Assembly (NCBI RefSeq): GCF_003967515.1
Contig: NZ_BIFQ01000001.1
Span: forward strand, 4,712,001 to 4,776,000
Direction of reading: 5' to 3'
DNA from: Dictyobacter aurantiacus
Lineage (GTDB): Bacteria; Chloroflexota; Ktedonobacteria; Ktedonobacterales; Ktedonobacteraceae
DNA length: 64,000 nucleotides
Shown here: piece after piece, positions 8,937 through 17,983 of the stretch
How the letters are laid out: each line of letters opens with the position of its first letter
Position numbering within the stretch: position 1 is the first letter of the stretch
Notes under the pieces: model-generated
Seen by the model: the letters and a program-made list of their open reading frames with translations, nothing else
The model's database searches: none
Told to the model about the DNA's origin: nothing
Position numbers and translations under genes: made by a program

Positions 8937-9014
8937 ATGCTGGTGCATGGAGGGTTCGAATGCGATCTGCATGCACCAGCATGCGAAAAATGGAACGACC
9001 GCGCCAGCGGACGC
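8937..9014. repeat. Bipartite palindrome, degenerate copy (inverted)
   Basis: ATGCTGGTGCATG (8937-8949) pairs with CATGCACCAGCAT (8970-8982) across an unusually long 20-nt loop. It is followed by CAGCGGACGC (9005-9014), the inverse of the GCGTCCGCTG flank of copies 1 and 2. It sits between the WXG100 gene and the YukD-like gene. Confidence 0.65.
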
Positions 9015-9038
9015 TGTGTACATTAGCGAGTATACGTT

Positions 9039-9407
9039 ATGCAAACCCTACTTGTTACCGTTACGGGACAGCGGCAATCATTCGATCTTGAACTGCCTGG
9101 CGATATACCCGTTAGCGAGCTCTTACCTTTTCTTCTGGATCTCTGTGTTCCTCAGAAGGATAATGCCAGGCAAGCTGATGCCACTTCCTGGTGTTTATGC
9201 CTGGCCGAACAGACAACGGCCTTGCAGCCCACCCATACGTTGATCGACGCGGGCATCATGGACGGCGCCATCCTGCATCTGCAGACCCTGGCGGCATTGG
9301 AACAGGCGCGCAAGCCAAAACAACCACTGGGACCCCGGCAAATCGTACCGGGACCAGAAACGGGCGGCATCGGCGTGCGCTGGCAGCGAGGCGACCTCGA
9401 TTTTTAG
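9039..9407 (+). CDS. YukD/EsaB-like ubiquitin-fold protein
   Basis: A 122-residue protein whose first 80 residues (MQTLLVTVTGQRQSFDLELPGDIPV...TLIDAGIMDGAILHL) match the ubiquitin-like fold of YukD/EsaB, small cytoplasmic components of type VII secretion. A 35-40-residue basic and proline-rich tail extends beyond the usual 80-residue family length. The gene lies 78 bp before the EccC-like ATPase gene and after the WXG100 gene, the standard neighbourhood. The ribosome site is weak (AGCGAG), so translation may be low or depend on upstream structure. Confidence 0.85.
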   Translation: MQTLLVTVTGQRQSFDLELPGDIPVSELLPFLLDLCVPQKDNARQADATSWCLCLAEQTTALQPTHTLIDAGIMDGAILHLQTLAALEQARKPKQPLGPRQIVPGPETGGIGVRWQRGDLDF

Positions 9408-9485
9408 CCCTTCTATCATTATTATCTTCCAGTGAAATGGCCCTGACATGCGCTGAGCGGCTACAGCTGAAGGGATAACATATAT

Positions 9486-12400
9486 ATGCATGGAATAAAA
9501 TTTTATCGACCGGCCAGGGCTTATCCGGCTGTCTTGCCCTCTGAGGAGATCGTCATCCAGACTCCTCCCACGCTGCCTCCCGATCCCAGTGGTGTCATGG
9601 TCTGGATGCAATACCTGCTCCCCATTGTGGGGAGTCTGGGTTCCATGATTTTTATGCTGGCCTATCGTACCAATCCGCTGATGGTTGGCGCCTGCATCCT
9701 GATGATCGTCTGCTCCATCGGTGGTGGTGTCGGTATGGGAGTCGCTCAGCGCCATACGAAGAAGAAGATGCTCAAGCATGATGGGGAGTTGTACCGCGCC
9801 TATTTAGCGCAGCATCGCACGCGTCTGCGCTCGATCGCGCAGCAGCAGCGCCAGGTGGCCGATCGTCTCTACCCCTCCTATGATCGCCTGGCCGAGCAGG
9901 TGAAGCAGCACCTCTACCTGTGGGAGCGCCGGCCCGAGGATGGCGATTTTCTACGGGTGCGCATCGGCATCGGTCCCGTTCCTCTCTGCTGCCGCGTGCG
10001 CCTGGACCTGGGTGGCAATCCTATGGTGCAGTTCATCCCCGAACTGCGCGCCCTGGCCGAGTCGCTGGTCAACGAGTCGAGCTACCTTGATGATATGCCG
10101 GCCCATATTCTGCTGAAGCAGATCGGTGTGCTGGCGATCAGCGGACAGCGCGCGCGTACGCGCTCATTGACGCAGGCCATGCTCTGCCAGATCCTGGCCC
10201 TGCAATCCCCCGAAGATGTGCGCTGCCTGGTCTATTTCCCCGAACATCTCGCCCAGCAGTGGAGCTGGATCAAGTGGGCCCCCCATCTGCGCCGACTGCG
10301 CCAGGTGAAGGCCGAGAAGCAGAATACACCCGATCAGCTCTGCATGCTTGCCAGCACATTGGATGAGCTGCGCAAGCTCCTTCAATTGCAGATCAAGCCG
10401 GAACTGGACCGTCGCCGCCGCCTGCTCTCCGATAAAAATAAGCAGGATAATCAGAAAGATCTGACCCACCCCCACCTGGTCCTGGTGCTGGATGGCTTCG
10501 CCCCCTATGGTCCTATTGGACAGATGCCCGAGATGGATGAACTGCTGCGGGATGCCGCGCAGCTGGGCGTGACCGTTATCTGCCTGGTCGACGATAAGCG
10601 TCAGGAGCCGACGCAGATCCAGGCCCGGCTCTCCATCTCGCCGATCGGCCAGTTGGATTTCGAGGAGATGCGCTTTGGTGGTCGGCGCCTGGAGGGTCTG
10701 CGCCCCGATAGCATTGAGCGCGAGACCTGTGAGAAGATCTCGCGCAGCCTGGCCTCTATTACGCTGATCGAGGCCAACGCGCAGCAGGACCTTTCGCACG
10801 ACGTGCGCCTGCTGGATCTGCTCTCGATCCCATCGGCCGACGCGGTACAACCCGAAGAGAATTGGAAGCCACGTCAGAAGCAGGATCTGCTGCGCGTGCC
10901 GCTCGGCATCCGGGCGGATGGTGAGCCGCTGGTGCTGGATCTCAAAGAGGCGGCGGATGGAGGTATGGGTCCCCATGGGCTGGTTGTGGGCGCGACCGGC
11001 TCGGGCAAGAGTGAGCTGTTGCGTACAATGGTCATCAGCCTGGCCGCGACCCATGATCCCGAAACGGTCAACTTTGTGCTGATCGACTTTAAGGGTGGCG
11101 CCTCCTTCGCCGATTTTGCCGCACTGCCGCATGTGGCCGGTATCATCACCAATCTGCAGGGGGATGTCTCGCTGGTCGACCGCGTCTATAACTCACTGCT
11201 GGGAGAGCAGCAGCGCCGGCAGAGGATGCTGCACGACGCCGGCAATCTGGATAACATCAAGCAGTATCGTGAGAAGTGGCGTACCCATCCAGAGATGGAG
11301 CCGATGCCGCATCTGCTGATTATCGCGGACGAATTCGCCGAGCTGATTAGCAGTCGGCCGGACTTCCTGGACCTTTTTGTGACCATGGGACGCGTTGGGC
11401 GAAGCCTGGGATTGCACCTGCTGTTCGCCACCCAGCGTCTCGACGAGGGACGCATCCGCGGTCTGGAGGGTCATCTGCGCTACCGCATCTGTCTGCGTAC
11501 GTTCAGTGCCTCTGAGAGTACCTCCGTGCTGGGCAAGACCGACGCCTACTATCTGCCCTCCGCCCCTGGCGTTGGCTATTTCAAGGTCGATACCGACACC
11601 TATCATATGTTTAAGACGGCCCTGATCTCGGTGCCCTTTGTCCCTGTGCGTGAGCAGGTATCGCCGCTGGCCCGCATCCGCGACTTCACGGCCACCGGAG
11701 CGCTGGTCAGGCATCACTATACCTCGGTCTCGGCCTCCCCCACCATGCTGCTGCAGGATGATGAGGGCAGCGAACTGCATACCGAGATGGATGTCGTCAT
11801 CGATCAACTGGCTGGTGGGAGCCAGCGTCACAGCCACGCCCATCAGGTCTGGCTACCGCCCTTGAGCAAGCATCTGCCGCTGCGCGAGGTTCTGACACAG
11901 TATTGCCAGCAGCCGGACCTCAAGGGGCGCTCCTGGAGCTCAACACCACCGTTTGGTCCTCTGCAGCTTCCCATGGGCCTGGTAGATTTGCCGCTACAGC
12001 AGGCTCAGGAGCCGATGTGGCTTGACTTTTCTGGATCTGGGGGACACCTGGCGCTGGTTGGCGCGCCTCAGACCGGTAAGAGTACCTTCTTGCGCACGCT
12101 GGTTACCTCGTTTATGCTTACCCATGCGCCAACCGATGTACAGCTCTATTGTATCGACCTGGGTGGTGGCCTGCTGCGTGTCTTTGAGTCGGCGCCCCAT
12201 GTGGGAGTCGTGTGCGGCAAGGCTGATCGTGACAAGGTGCGCCGCGTCATTCGCCAGATGCGCAAGATCATCGAGGATCGCGAGTTCCTCTTCCGCGAGC
12301 ACGGCATTGACAGCATGAACACCTTCCGCGCGCGTCGTCAGGCGGGCGAGCTGCGCGAGATCCCCTTTGGCGACGTGTTCCTGGTGATCGACAACTTCGC

Positions 12401-13571
12401 CCTCTTCTGCCAGGAGTTTGGCCTGGAAGACGAGGTGACCGAGCTCGCCGCCAGCGGATTGACCTATGGCGTACACGTGGTGCTGGCCGCCAATCGCTGG
12501 GCCGAGATCCGTAGCCGCCTGCGCGACAATATCGGTACGCGCCTGGAATTGCGTCTGAACGATCCGCTCGACTCCGAGTTTGGCAAGCTGGCGGCGGCAG
12601 CCATCGCGCTGGGAGTCCCCGGTCGAGGCTTGAATAAAGATAAACTGCACTTTCAGGTCGCGCTCCCTCTGATTGAGGAGACCCGGCTGGAGAATACCAG
12701 CCAGAACACGGCGATGCAGCAGGTCGTTGAGCGCTTTGTGCTCCAGGTGCGCGCCGCCTGGAAGGGCGAGGTCGCGCCTCCCATTCGCCTCCTGCCCCTG
12801 CTGGTGCGGCCCGAAGACCTACCGCGCCCCGCCTCCGATCAGCCGGCGGGCGTCCCCCTGGGACTGGAAGAATTCCGCCTTGACCCGCTCTACATTGATC
12901 TGCTGGGCGCTGGCCCTCATTTCCTGATCCTTGGCGACATGGAGTGCGGCAAGACAACGCTGCTGCGTACCTTCCTGCGCGGTATCGAGCAGCACTATAC
13001 ACCGGCCGAGGCCAGATTTGGCATTATCGATTATCGCAAGACGCTGCTCGATTTTGTGGATAGCAAACACCTGCTGATGTACGCCTATAATCCACCCACC
13101 CTGGCCGAGTGCGTTGGCAACTTCCAGGCCGATCTCGACAAGCGCATGAAGGTCGGAGCCGATCTACCACTGCATCAGCTGCGCAGCCGACAGCGCTGGA
13201 GCGGCATCCACTACTTCCTGTTCGTGGACGACTATGATTCCATCGTCACATCGCCCAGCAGCAGCCCTCTGGGACCCCTGGTAGAATTTCTGCTGTCCGG
13301 CAAGGATATCGGCTTCCACCTGGTGCTGGCCCGGCGCGTTGGTGGCATGGGACGTGCCTCGTTTGAGCCGGTCCTGCAGCGCCTGCGCGAAATGGGAACG
13401 GCCACCCTGATTATGAGCGGAGATCCGCAGGAGGGGCGCATCATCCATGGCTATGCCGCCTCCCAGCAACCGCCAGGACGTGGCTCCCTCGTACAGCTGA
13501 AGACCCCGCCCACCCTGGTGCAGGTCGCCTACACCGAACCCTCCTACGCCTACAGCGCTGACTTAGGATAG
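9486..13571 (+). CDS. EccC/EssC-like FtsK/SpoIIIE ATPase of type VII secretion
   Basis: This 1361-residue membrane-anchored motor drives WXG100 secretion. The N-terminus (EEIVIQTPPTLPPDPSG) resembles actinobacterial EccC and is followed by two membrane spans (about 38-58 and 63-83). No FHA domains are seen, unlike Firmicutes EssC. Three FtsK/SpoIIIE ATPase modules follow, with Walker A motifs GATGSGKS (502-509), GAPQTGKS (859-866) and GDMECGKT (1150-1157). The first has a clear Walker B (LLIIADEFAEL); the second has VIDNF and the third FLFVDDY, so the latter two may be weakly active. No EccB, EccD, EsaA or mycosin gene lies nearby, suggesting a reduced machine or components elsewhere. Confidence 0.93.
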   Translation: MHGIKFYRPARAYPAVLPSEEIVIQTPPTLPPDPSGVMVWMQYLLPIVGSLGSMIFMLAYRTNPLMVGACILMIVCSIGGGVGMGVAQRHTKKKMLKHDGELYRAYLAQHRTRLRSIAQQQRQVADRLYPSYDRLAEQVKQHLYLWERRPEDGDFLRVRIGIGPVPLCCRVRLDLGGNPMVQFIPELRALAESLVNESSYLDDMPAHILLKQIGVLAISGQRARTRSLTQAMLCQILALQSPEDVRCLVYFPEHLAQQWSWIKWAPHLRRLRQVKAEKQNTPDQLCMLASTLDELRKLLQLQIKPELDRRRRLLSDKNKQDNQKDLTHPHLVLVLDGFAPYGPIGQMPEMDELLRDAAQLGVTVICLVDDKRQEPTQIQARLSISPIGQLDFEEMRFGGRRLEGLRPDSIERETCEKISRSLASITLIEANAQQDLSHDVRLLDLLSIPSADAVQPEENWKPRQKQDLLRVPLGIRADGEPLVLDLKEAADGGMGPHGLVVGATGSGKSELLRTMVISLAATHDPETVNFVLIDFKGGASFADFAALPHVAGIITNLQGDVSLVDRVYNSLLGEQQRRQRMLHDAGNLDNIKQYREKWRTHPEMEPMPHLLIIADEFAELISSRPDFLDLFVTMGRVGRSLGLHLLFATQRLDEGRIRGLEGHLRYRICLRTFSASESTSVLGKTDAYYLPSAPGVGYFKVDTDTYHMFKTALISVPFVPVREQVSPLARIRDFTATGALVRHHYTSVSASPTMLLQDDEGSELHTEMDVVIDQLAGGSQRHSHAHQVWLPPLSKHLPLREVLTQYCQQPDLKGRSWSSTPPFGPLQLPMGLVDLPLQQAQEPMWLDFSGSGGHLALVGAPQTGKSTFLRTLVTSFMLTHAPTDVQLYCIDLGGGLLRVFESAPHVGVVCGKADRDKVRRVIRQMRKIIEDREFLFREHGIDSMNTFRARRQAGELREIPFGDVFLVIDNFALFCQEFGLEDEVTELAASGLTYGVHVVLAANRWAEIRSRLRDNIGTRLELRLNDPLDSEFGKLAAAAIALGVPGRGLNKDKLHFQVALPLIEETRLENTSQNTAMQQVVERFVLQVRAAWKGEVAPPIRLLPLLVRPEDLPRPASDQPAGVPLGLEEFRLDPLYIDLLGAGPHFLILGDMECGKTTLLRTFLRGIEQHYTPAEARFGIIDYRKTLLDFVDSKHLLMYAYNPPTLAECVGNFQADLDKRMKVGADLPLHQLRSRQRWSGIHYFLFVDDYDSIVTSPSSSPLGPLVEFLLSGKDIGFHLVLARRVGGMGRASFEPVLQRLREMGTATLIMSGDPQEGRIIHGYAASQQPPGRGSLVQLKTPPTLVQVAYTEPSYAYSADLG

Positions 13572-13595
13572 CGCATATAAGGAGAGAGACAATTC

Positions 13596-13829
13596 ATGGA
13601 AGGTTTTCCTGGAGGTTATATACTCGTTCCGGTTTTTGATTGCTGGCTACAATACTATGGTCCCCAGGAACTATAAAACAGCCAGGATCGCCAGACTCTG
13701 GCACAATCGCTCCAAGATGTTATCCATGACTATTCATATAACAACTCGGTTCTGGCCGATCTCGATAACGGTAGTGTCCTGTTTCGCTCGGGATCCAATT
13801 CGTGGGATATGGGGGATGAAGGTGAATAG
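13596..13829 (+). pseudogene. Short ORF after the EccC-like gene, split by an in-frame TAA
   Basis: An ATG at 13596, with GGAGAGAG 7-9 bases upstream, opens a 26-codon frame (MEGFPGGYILVPVFDCW...) that ends at TAA 13674-13676. The same frame then continues for 50 more codons with ordinary composition (QDRQTLAQSLQDVIHDY..., DLDNGSVLFRSGSNSWD) to TAG at 13827. It lies 24 bp downstream of the secretion ATPase in the same direction. It may be a recently inactivated last gene of the operon, or a 26-residue peptide with a chance extension. I do not recognise the family. Confidence 0.5.
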
Positions 13830-13868
13830 TTGATGAGCTGCACGTATTACTCGTGTGCAGCTCATCAA
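13830..13868. terminator. Palindrome between convergent genes
   Basis: TTGATGAGCTGCAC (13830-13843) and GTGCAGCTCATCAA (13855-13868) form a 14-bp stem between the secretion block and the convergent glycosidase gene. No flanking GC-rich hairpin is present. It probably terminates both transcripts. Confidence 0.6.
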
Positions 13869-13875
13869 TCATGGA

Positions 13876-15498
13876 CTACTTGTTTGCCAGTGTGATAGTC
13901 TGGCCGTGACCGGGATGGCTTTCGTGATGCAGGCGGTCGAGGGCCGTAACGTAGTAGGTATATGTTTTACCGGCCTGCGCGCTGGTATCGGTGAACGTTT
14001 GCATAGTTGTGTCGATGGCGGTGCGGTGTACGGTCGCCAGCATGTACTGCGCGTTGTTGAAGTCACCACGATTGTGCCGGACCCGTCCATCGAAGCGATA
14101 CACCACGTAATACGTGGCGTTGCTGTGAAGCGGTGTATACCAGGTGAGTTGCACGCCGTTAGCCTGAGCACTGGCCTGCTTGAGGTTGACCGGCTGCGGC
14201 GCGTGACCGCCCAGCCATGGCATGATCGGCACCAGCGCGGGATAGCGGTAGATGTCGTTCTTCAGCCGGTCCGTGAAGCCCAGCGGGTTAGCCGTGAGAT
14301 CTTTCATGCTGAAGAAGATGCTCCCCTTCACGGCGCTATACTGCAGATTCAGCTTCAACTGGTTCGGCATCTCCTCGGGATTGGCCCATGCCTGGTTATT
14401 GTTGTTGATCTTGTATGCGGCCTGCCCGATATAGAGCTGGACGCGGCTCCCCTCGACCTCATTGGACCACCAGGGGACCAGGATGTCGTAGGCCGCCGGG
14501 GCGAAGCCGATGTTCCAGTAGATCTGCGGCGCGATATAGTCCAGCCAGTTATGCTTGATCCAGGTGCGCGTATCGGCATACAGATCATCATAATCGCTGA
14601 CGCTGGCCGCGGTGGCCGATCCGGTTGGATCAACCGAATTGTTGCGCCAGACCCCAAAGGGGCTGACCCCGAACTTCACATAGGACTTCACCGCTTTGAT
14701 CTGCTGCGAGAGCTCCTGAATCAGTTTGTTGATGTTGTCGCGACGCCAGTCCGCCTTATTGGCGAATTGTGCCGCACCGTAGCGTTGATAGGTGGCGTTA
14801 TCCGGAAAGTCCTGCCCGGCGATAGGATAGGGATAGAAGTAGTCGTCGAAGTGCACGCCATCGATATCGTAGTTGCGTACCGCCTCCAGGATACTCTTGA
14901 CGATGAACTCCCTGGCTGTCGGAATGCCCGGATCAAAATAGAGTCCGCTACCATACTTCACTACCCAATCGGGATGCAGGCGCGCCGGATTGTTGGGGGC
15001 CAGCTTCGTTACATCTGTCTGCAGGCTGACGCGATATGGATTAAACCAGGCGTGAAATTCCAGATTGCGTTTATGCGCTTCGGAGAGCATAAAGGCCAGC
15101 GGATCATAGCCCGGATCCTTACCCTGCACGCCCGTGAGGTACTGGGACCAGGGTACATACTTCGATGGATAGAAGGCGTCCATGGTCGGCCTGACCTGCA
15201 CGAAGACCGCGTTCATGTGCAGTGCCTGCAACTGGTCCAGCTGGCTGATAAACTGCTGCTTCTGCCTCTCAATCGGTAGCCCCGGCTGCGATGGCCAATC
15301 GATATTGGCCACGGTAGCGATCCAGGCACCCCGTAGCTGGCGCTTTGGATACTGCGCCGTCTGTGGAGCCGTCCCCGCTCGCGCCGTAGTCCCCGCCGCC
15401 TGCGCTGATAACGTTCCCGGCACCATGAACAGCGCCACCACGCTACAGGCCAGCATGAAGGCTGAGATCCTTCTCATGCCTCCGCGAAATAAGGTCAT
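13876..15498 (-). CDS. Secreted GH10-like (DUF187/GHL10) glycosidase with C-terminal FN3-like domain
   Basis: A 540-residue exported protein with an N-terminal signal peptide (about residues 10-35, ending LSAQAAG). The main domain matches the family 10-like glycosyl hydrolases of the YngK/DUF187 type: QLRGAWIATVANIDWPS at the start, MNAVFVQVRPTMDAFYPS, EFHAWFNPYRV, and DGVHFDDYFYPYP carrying candidate catalytic acids. A C-terminal FN3-like module (about 450-535, QLTWYTPL... YYVTALDR) is probably for carbohydrate or wall attachment. Substrates of this family are poorly known; cell-wall glycan cleavage is an inference. GAGAGG precedes the ATG. The gene is single and converges with the secretion block. 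Confidence 0.85.
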   Translation of the reverse strand: MTLFRGGMRRISAFMLACSVVALFMVPGTLSAQAAGTTARAGTAPQTAQYPKRQLRGAWIATVANIDWPSQPGLPIERQKQQFISQLDQLQALHMNAVFVQVRPTMDAFYPSKYVPWSQYLTGVQGKDPGYDPLAFMLSEAHKRNLEFHAWFNPYRVSLQTDVTKLAPNNPARLHPDWVVKYGSGLYFDPGIPTAREFIVKSILEAVRNYDIDGVHFDDYFYPYPIAGQDFPDNATYQRYGAAQFANKADWRRDNINKLIQELSQQIKAVKSYVKFGVSPFGVWRNNSVDPTGSATAASVSDYDDLYADTRTWIKHNWLDYIAPQIYWNIGFAPAAYDILVPWWSNEVEGSRVQLYIGQAAYKINNNNQAWANPEEMPNQLKLNLQYSAVKGSIFFSMKDLTANPLGFTDRLKNDIYRYPALVPIMPWLGGHAPQPVNLKQASAQANGVQLTWYTPLHSNATYYVVYRFDGRVRHNRGDFNNAQYMLATVHRTAIDTTMQTFTDTSAQAGKTYTYYVTALDRLHHESHPGHGQTITLANK

Positions 15499-15710
15499 AT
15501 ACTACCTCTCACGTTTCTACAATGAAATGCTGCTCTAACGACAGCTATAGCTACAGTATATACAAATTTCTAGATAAACAAAAGACTACATATCTATACC
15601 AGTGCGTATGGATTACTTATATTAGTGCAAATGAGGCACCAGATGCGCATTCTCCGCCCTAATATAAGGAATATGATATACTCTTTTTGTTATCGGATGG
15701 TAAGGTAAAG

Positions 15711-16159
15711 TGGGCGCAAGGTACAATATATTCAAATTTAGATGAAGCAGCAAGAAAAGCGGCAAACCGCCAGCGGAATAGGTGAACGTTCCTCGAGACG
15801 GTCATGTCCCCGTAGGCGGCATAGGATTGGGGCCTCATCGATACGCTATTTCTCCCGAAAAGCAGCAATCCGGCCTTGTGCATGCCGCTCTGTTGACGTA
15901 CGATATGTTGGCTTCTGCGTGGTTATATGAACGCTTTTCTCGTTTTTTAGGGACGGAATCGTACGTGAACGGGCGCGGCATGCACAAGGCCGGATTGCTG
16001 CGTGGGAGGCACGCCAGCATCTTGAGAAAGCCGCAATCCTATGCCGCCTACGGGGACATGATCGTGTGGGGGACCGCTCACATGCGTTCCTACGACGTTT
16101 TGGGTTTCTCAATGCTCCCCTTTTTTCGCTAAAGTTGAACGTATTGGATACAAGGCCCG
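15711..16159. mobile_element. MITE-like element, about 450 bp, built of long imperfect inverted repeats
   Basis: The ends are related inverted repeats (CAATATATTCAAATTTAG on the left, CTAAAGTTGAACGTATTG on the right). Inside, an outer 27-bp stem pairs 15803-15829 with its complement near 16035-16063, and an inner 27-bp stem (GCAGCAATCCGGCC...) pairs about 15862-15888 with 15976-16002. The arms between the stems are diverged but equal in length. No transposase is encoded. It sits just upstream of the ArsR promoter and could influence it. Confidence 0.6.
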
Positions 16160-16174
16160 AACCTACGGCGGGCT

Positions 16175-16204
16175 TTGACAATGATTGCCCCTCTCGATTA
16201 TAAT
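16175..16204 (+). promoter_or_regulatory. Promoter of the ArsR-SRPBCC operon
   Basis: TTGACA (16175-16180), an 18-bp spacer and TATAAT (16199-16204) are a perfect consensus pair. The expected start of transcription (about 16211) coincides with the start codon at 16212, implying a leaderless message. An ArsR-type repressor probably binds over this site. Confidence 0.8.
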
Positions 16205-16211
16205 TAACTGT

Positions 16212-16577
16212 ATGGTTAACGATTCATCAGAGAGGCTTGATACCATCTTTTTCGCGCTCGCCGACCCTACGCGTCGAGCCATCTTGGAGCGCCTGGCACA
16301 GGGAGAAGCTTCTGGAACGGAACTGGCGCGGCCATTCTCTATCTCGGTGCCGGCCATCTCCAAGCACCTGCGCATGCTTGAGGGCGCCAACCTTATCCTG
16401 CACAGAAAAGATGGCAGGACGCATCTCTTTCGCCTCGCGGCCGGTTCCATGGGAGAAGCCGCCGCCTGGCTCGATCACTACCGACAACTCTGGGAAGAGC
16501 AGTTTGACTCGCTCGAAACCTATCTGCAAGCCACATCGGAAGGGGAACAGGACACTGATGATACCCCTCATCCCTGA
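16212..16577 (+). CDS. ArsR-family winged-helix transcriptional regulator
   Basis: A 121-residue DNA-binding repressor with the ArsR winged helix: FFALADPTRRAILERLA, SISVPAISKHLRMLE as recognition helix, and LHRKDGRTHLFRLA as the wing. No metal-binding cysteine cluster is visible, as in the SdpR-like branch that partners SRPBCC proteins. The ATG at 16212 is chosen because the -10 box lies only 7 bases upstream, which excludes the longer form at 16185. The 3' end overlaps the next gene by 20 bp, so the two are co-translated. Confidence 0.88.
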   Translation: MVNDSSERLDTIFFALADPTRRAILERLAQGEASGTELARPFSISVPAISKHLRMLEGANLILHRKDGRTHLFRLAAGSMGEAAAWLDHYRQLWEEQFDSLETYLQATSEGEQDTDDTPHP

Positions 16578-17022
16578 TGACTCCGCCACTCTCGTGCTGC
16601 GACGTGTATTCAAAGCGAAGCGCCCGCGTGTTTTTCGCGCCTGGATTGAACCCGATGTGCTGCAGCTCTGGTTTCGCCCACGGGGACTGCGCATGACCGT
16701 CAGCCAGCTGGAAGCGCGGGTAGGGGGATCTTTCCGTTTCGATATCGAGAACGGCGTCTCCATTACCGGCACCTACCTGCACGTCATTCCACCTCAGCGG
16801 CTCTCCTTTACCTGGTCAGACGCGTCTGTACAGGGCCAGGAGACCATCGTCACGCTCGATTTTTTTGACCTCGGCACTTCCACCGAAGTTGTTCTCACCC
16901 ATGAGCGGCTAAGCACGCAGGAGATGCGCGCGCTTTTCAGCGGCGGCTGGCCATCCCTGCTCGACCTGCTCGCGCAGGTCATCTCTGGTCCACAAGACGT
17001 CCAGGGGGCCCTGCGGTGTTAG
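16558..17022 (+). CDS. SRPBCC / AHSA1-like lipid- or ligand-binding protein
   Basis: A 154-residue cytoplasmic protein of the START-like SRPBCC fold (Activator of Hsp90 ATPase homologue type): VLRRVFKAKRPRVFRAWIEPDVLQLWF, GGSFRFDIENG, GTYLHVIPPQRLSFTW, and VTLDFFDLGTSTEVVLTHERL. These proteins have a deep hydrophobic pocket, and many are encoded beside an ArsR regulator, as here. The gene overlaps the ArsR gene end and shares its promoter. The ligand is unknown. Confidence 0.85.
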   Translation: MIPLIPDDSATLVLRRVFKAKRPRVFRAWIEPDVLQLWFRPRGLRMTVSQLEARVGGSFRFDIENGVSITGTYLHVIPPQRLSFTWSDASVQGQETIVTLDFFDLGTSTEVVLTHERLSTQEMRALFSGGWPSLLDLLAQVISGPQDVQGALRC

Positions 17023-17070
17023 CTGACACCAGCCCCAGCGTAATTGAGGGGGAGAAACAGAGAGGTTCCA

Positions 17071-17929
17071 TTATGCCTCATGGGCCGCAGGCTCTATATT
17101 CCAGGCCAGCACGACCGCGAGCAGACCGATCCCGCCCATGATACCCCAGCAGAGCGGCGGCGAATAGGAGAGCAGCATCCCACCAAGGGCCGGGCCAAGC
17201 GCGAATCCCAGGCCAGTTGCGATCCACAGAAAGCTCATATAGGTTCCTCGTTGCTCAGCCGGTGCGATCTCAGCTCCGATCGTATCGTATGGAGGTGAGA
17301 AAATCATGCTGTCAAATACAATGGCGAGCAGAGGCAGAGCCAGCCAGTAAGGTCCCATAACCAGGCTACAGATCCCCGCCGCGATAGCCATCAGGAGACT
17401 TCCCAGGGCGATGACCCGTCCAACCGGCACATGCTGAAAAAACGTTGTCAAGGGAACTTCTAACAGAATTACTATCAGGCTGCCGGCCGCCATCAAGCCA
17501 CAATAGAGCGCGGGACTACCACCCAGCCTGGTCAGGTAAACCGCGAAGGTCGTTGTTTGCTGGCTTAAGACCATAGTGGCGCAGAAGCTCACCAGCCAGA
17601 TGCGGCGAAACGCGCAATCTCGCAAGGGCACCAGTAGCGCCAGAACTGGACGCGGACCCTGAACCATCTGCGCTGCTGGCTGTGGATGTATGTGGCGGGG
17701 AAAGAATATGAGCATCAGGAGAGCAAAGATGAGCGTCGTCCCCGTATCCGCGCCAAAGAGGGTGAGAAACGCTACCGAGGCGAGGAGTCCTCCTAGTGAG
17801 GCGCTGACCATGCTCCCCACGTTCATAGCCAGGCGTAATATGGAGATAGCCGGTCGCCGTTGTTCACGTGGAACCAGGTCCATTATGAGCATCCCGGCGA
17901 GAGGCCGCTGCGCCTCGCATGAATGTTCT
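17071..17929 (-). pseudogene. MFS transporter lacking its N-terminal part
   Basis: The frame encodes about 285 residues with eight or so membrane spans typical of the C-terminal two-thirds of a major facilitator drug-type exporter (DLVPREQRRPAISILRLAMNVGS, the central cytoplasmic loop PRHIHPQ, then six spans). Family members have about 400 residues and 12 spans; the first four spans are missing. The frame is closed by TGA about 45 bases upstream of the first possible start, directly beside the divergent gene at 17984. A start at 17892 is possible, but no ribosome site supports it. I treat it as a truncated remnant. Confidence 0.7.
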
Positions 17930-17983
17930 ATGCTAGAGGAGGTTCAATGGTTCGGAGTTCTGACATGCAAAGGAGGGTTGGGC

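Noticed and set aside
3860-13571. TIR protein plus kinase/VWA genes as an anti-phage island
   Set aside because: The core genes are WXG100, YukD and EccC, which identify secretion; no nuclease or known defence effector is present. A defence role for the TIR protein alone remains open.
13855-15279. 474-codon open frame antisense to the GH10-like gene
   Set aside because: The opposite strand has a signal peptide, family motifs and a ribosome site; the antisense frame shows no recognisable domain and arises from codon bias.
15659-16132. Small ORFs on both strands within the inverted-repeat element as real genes
   Set aside because: Their similarity follows automatically from the palindrome, and neither has a ribosome site; kept only as a question in the findings.
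16185-16211. Upstream ATG for the ArsR gene
   Set aside because: It lies between the -35 and -10 boxes of a near-perfect promoter, so it would not be in the transcript.
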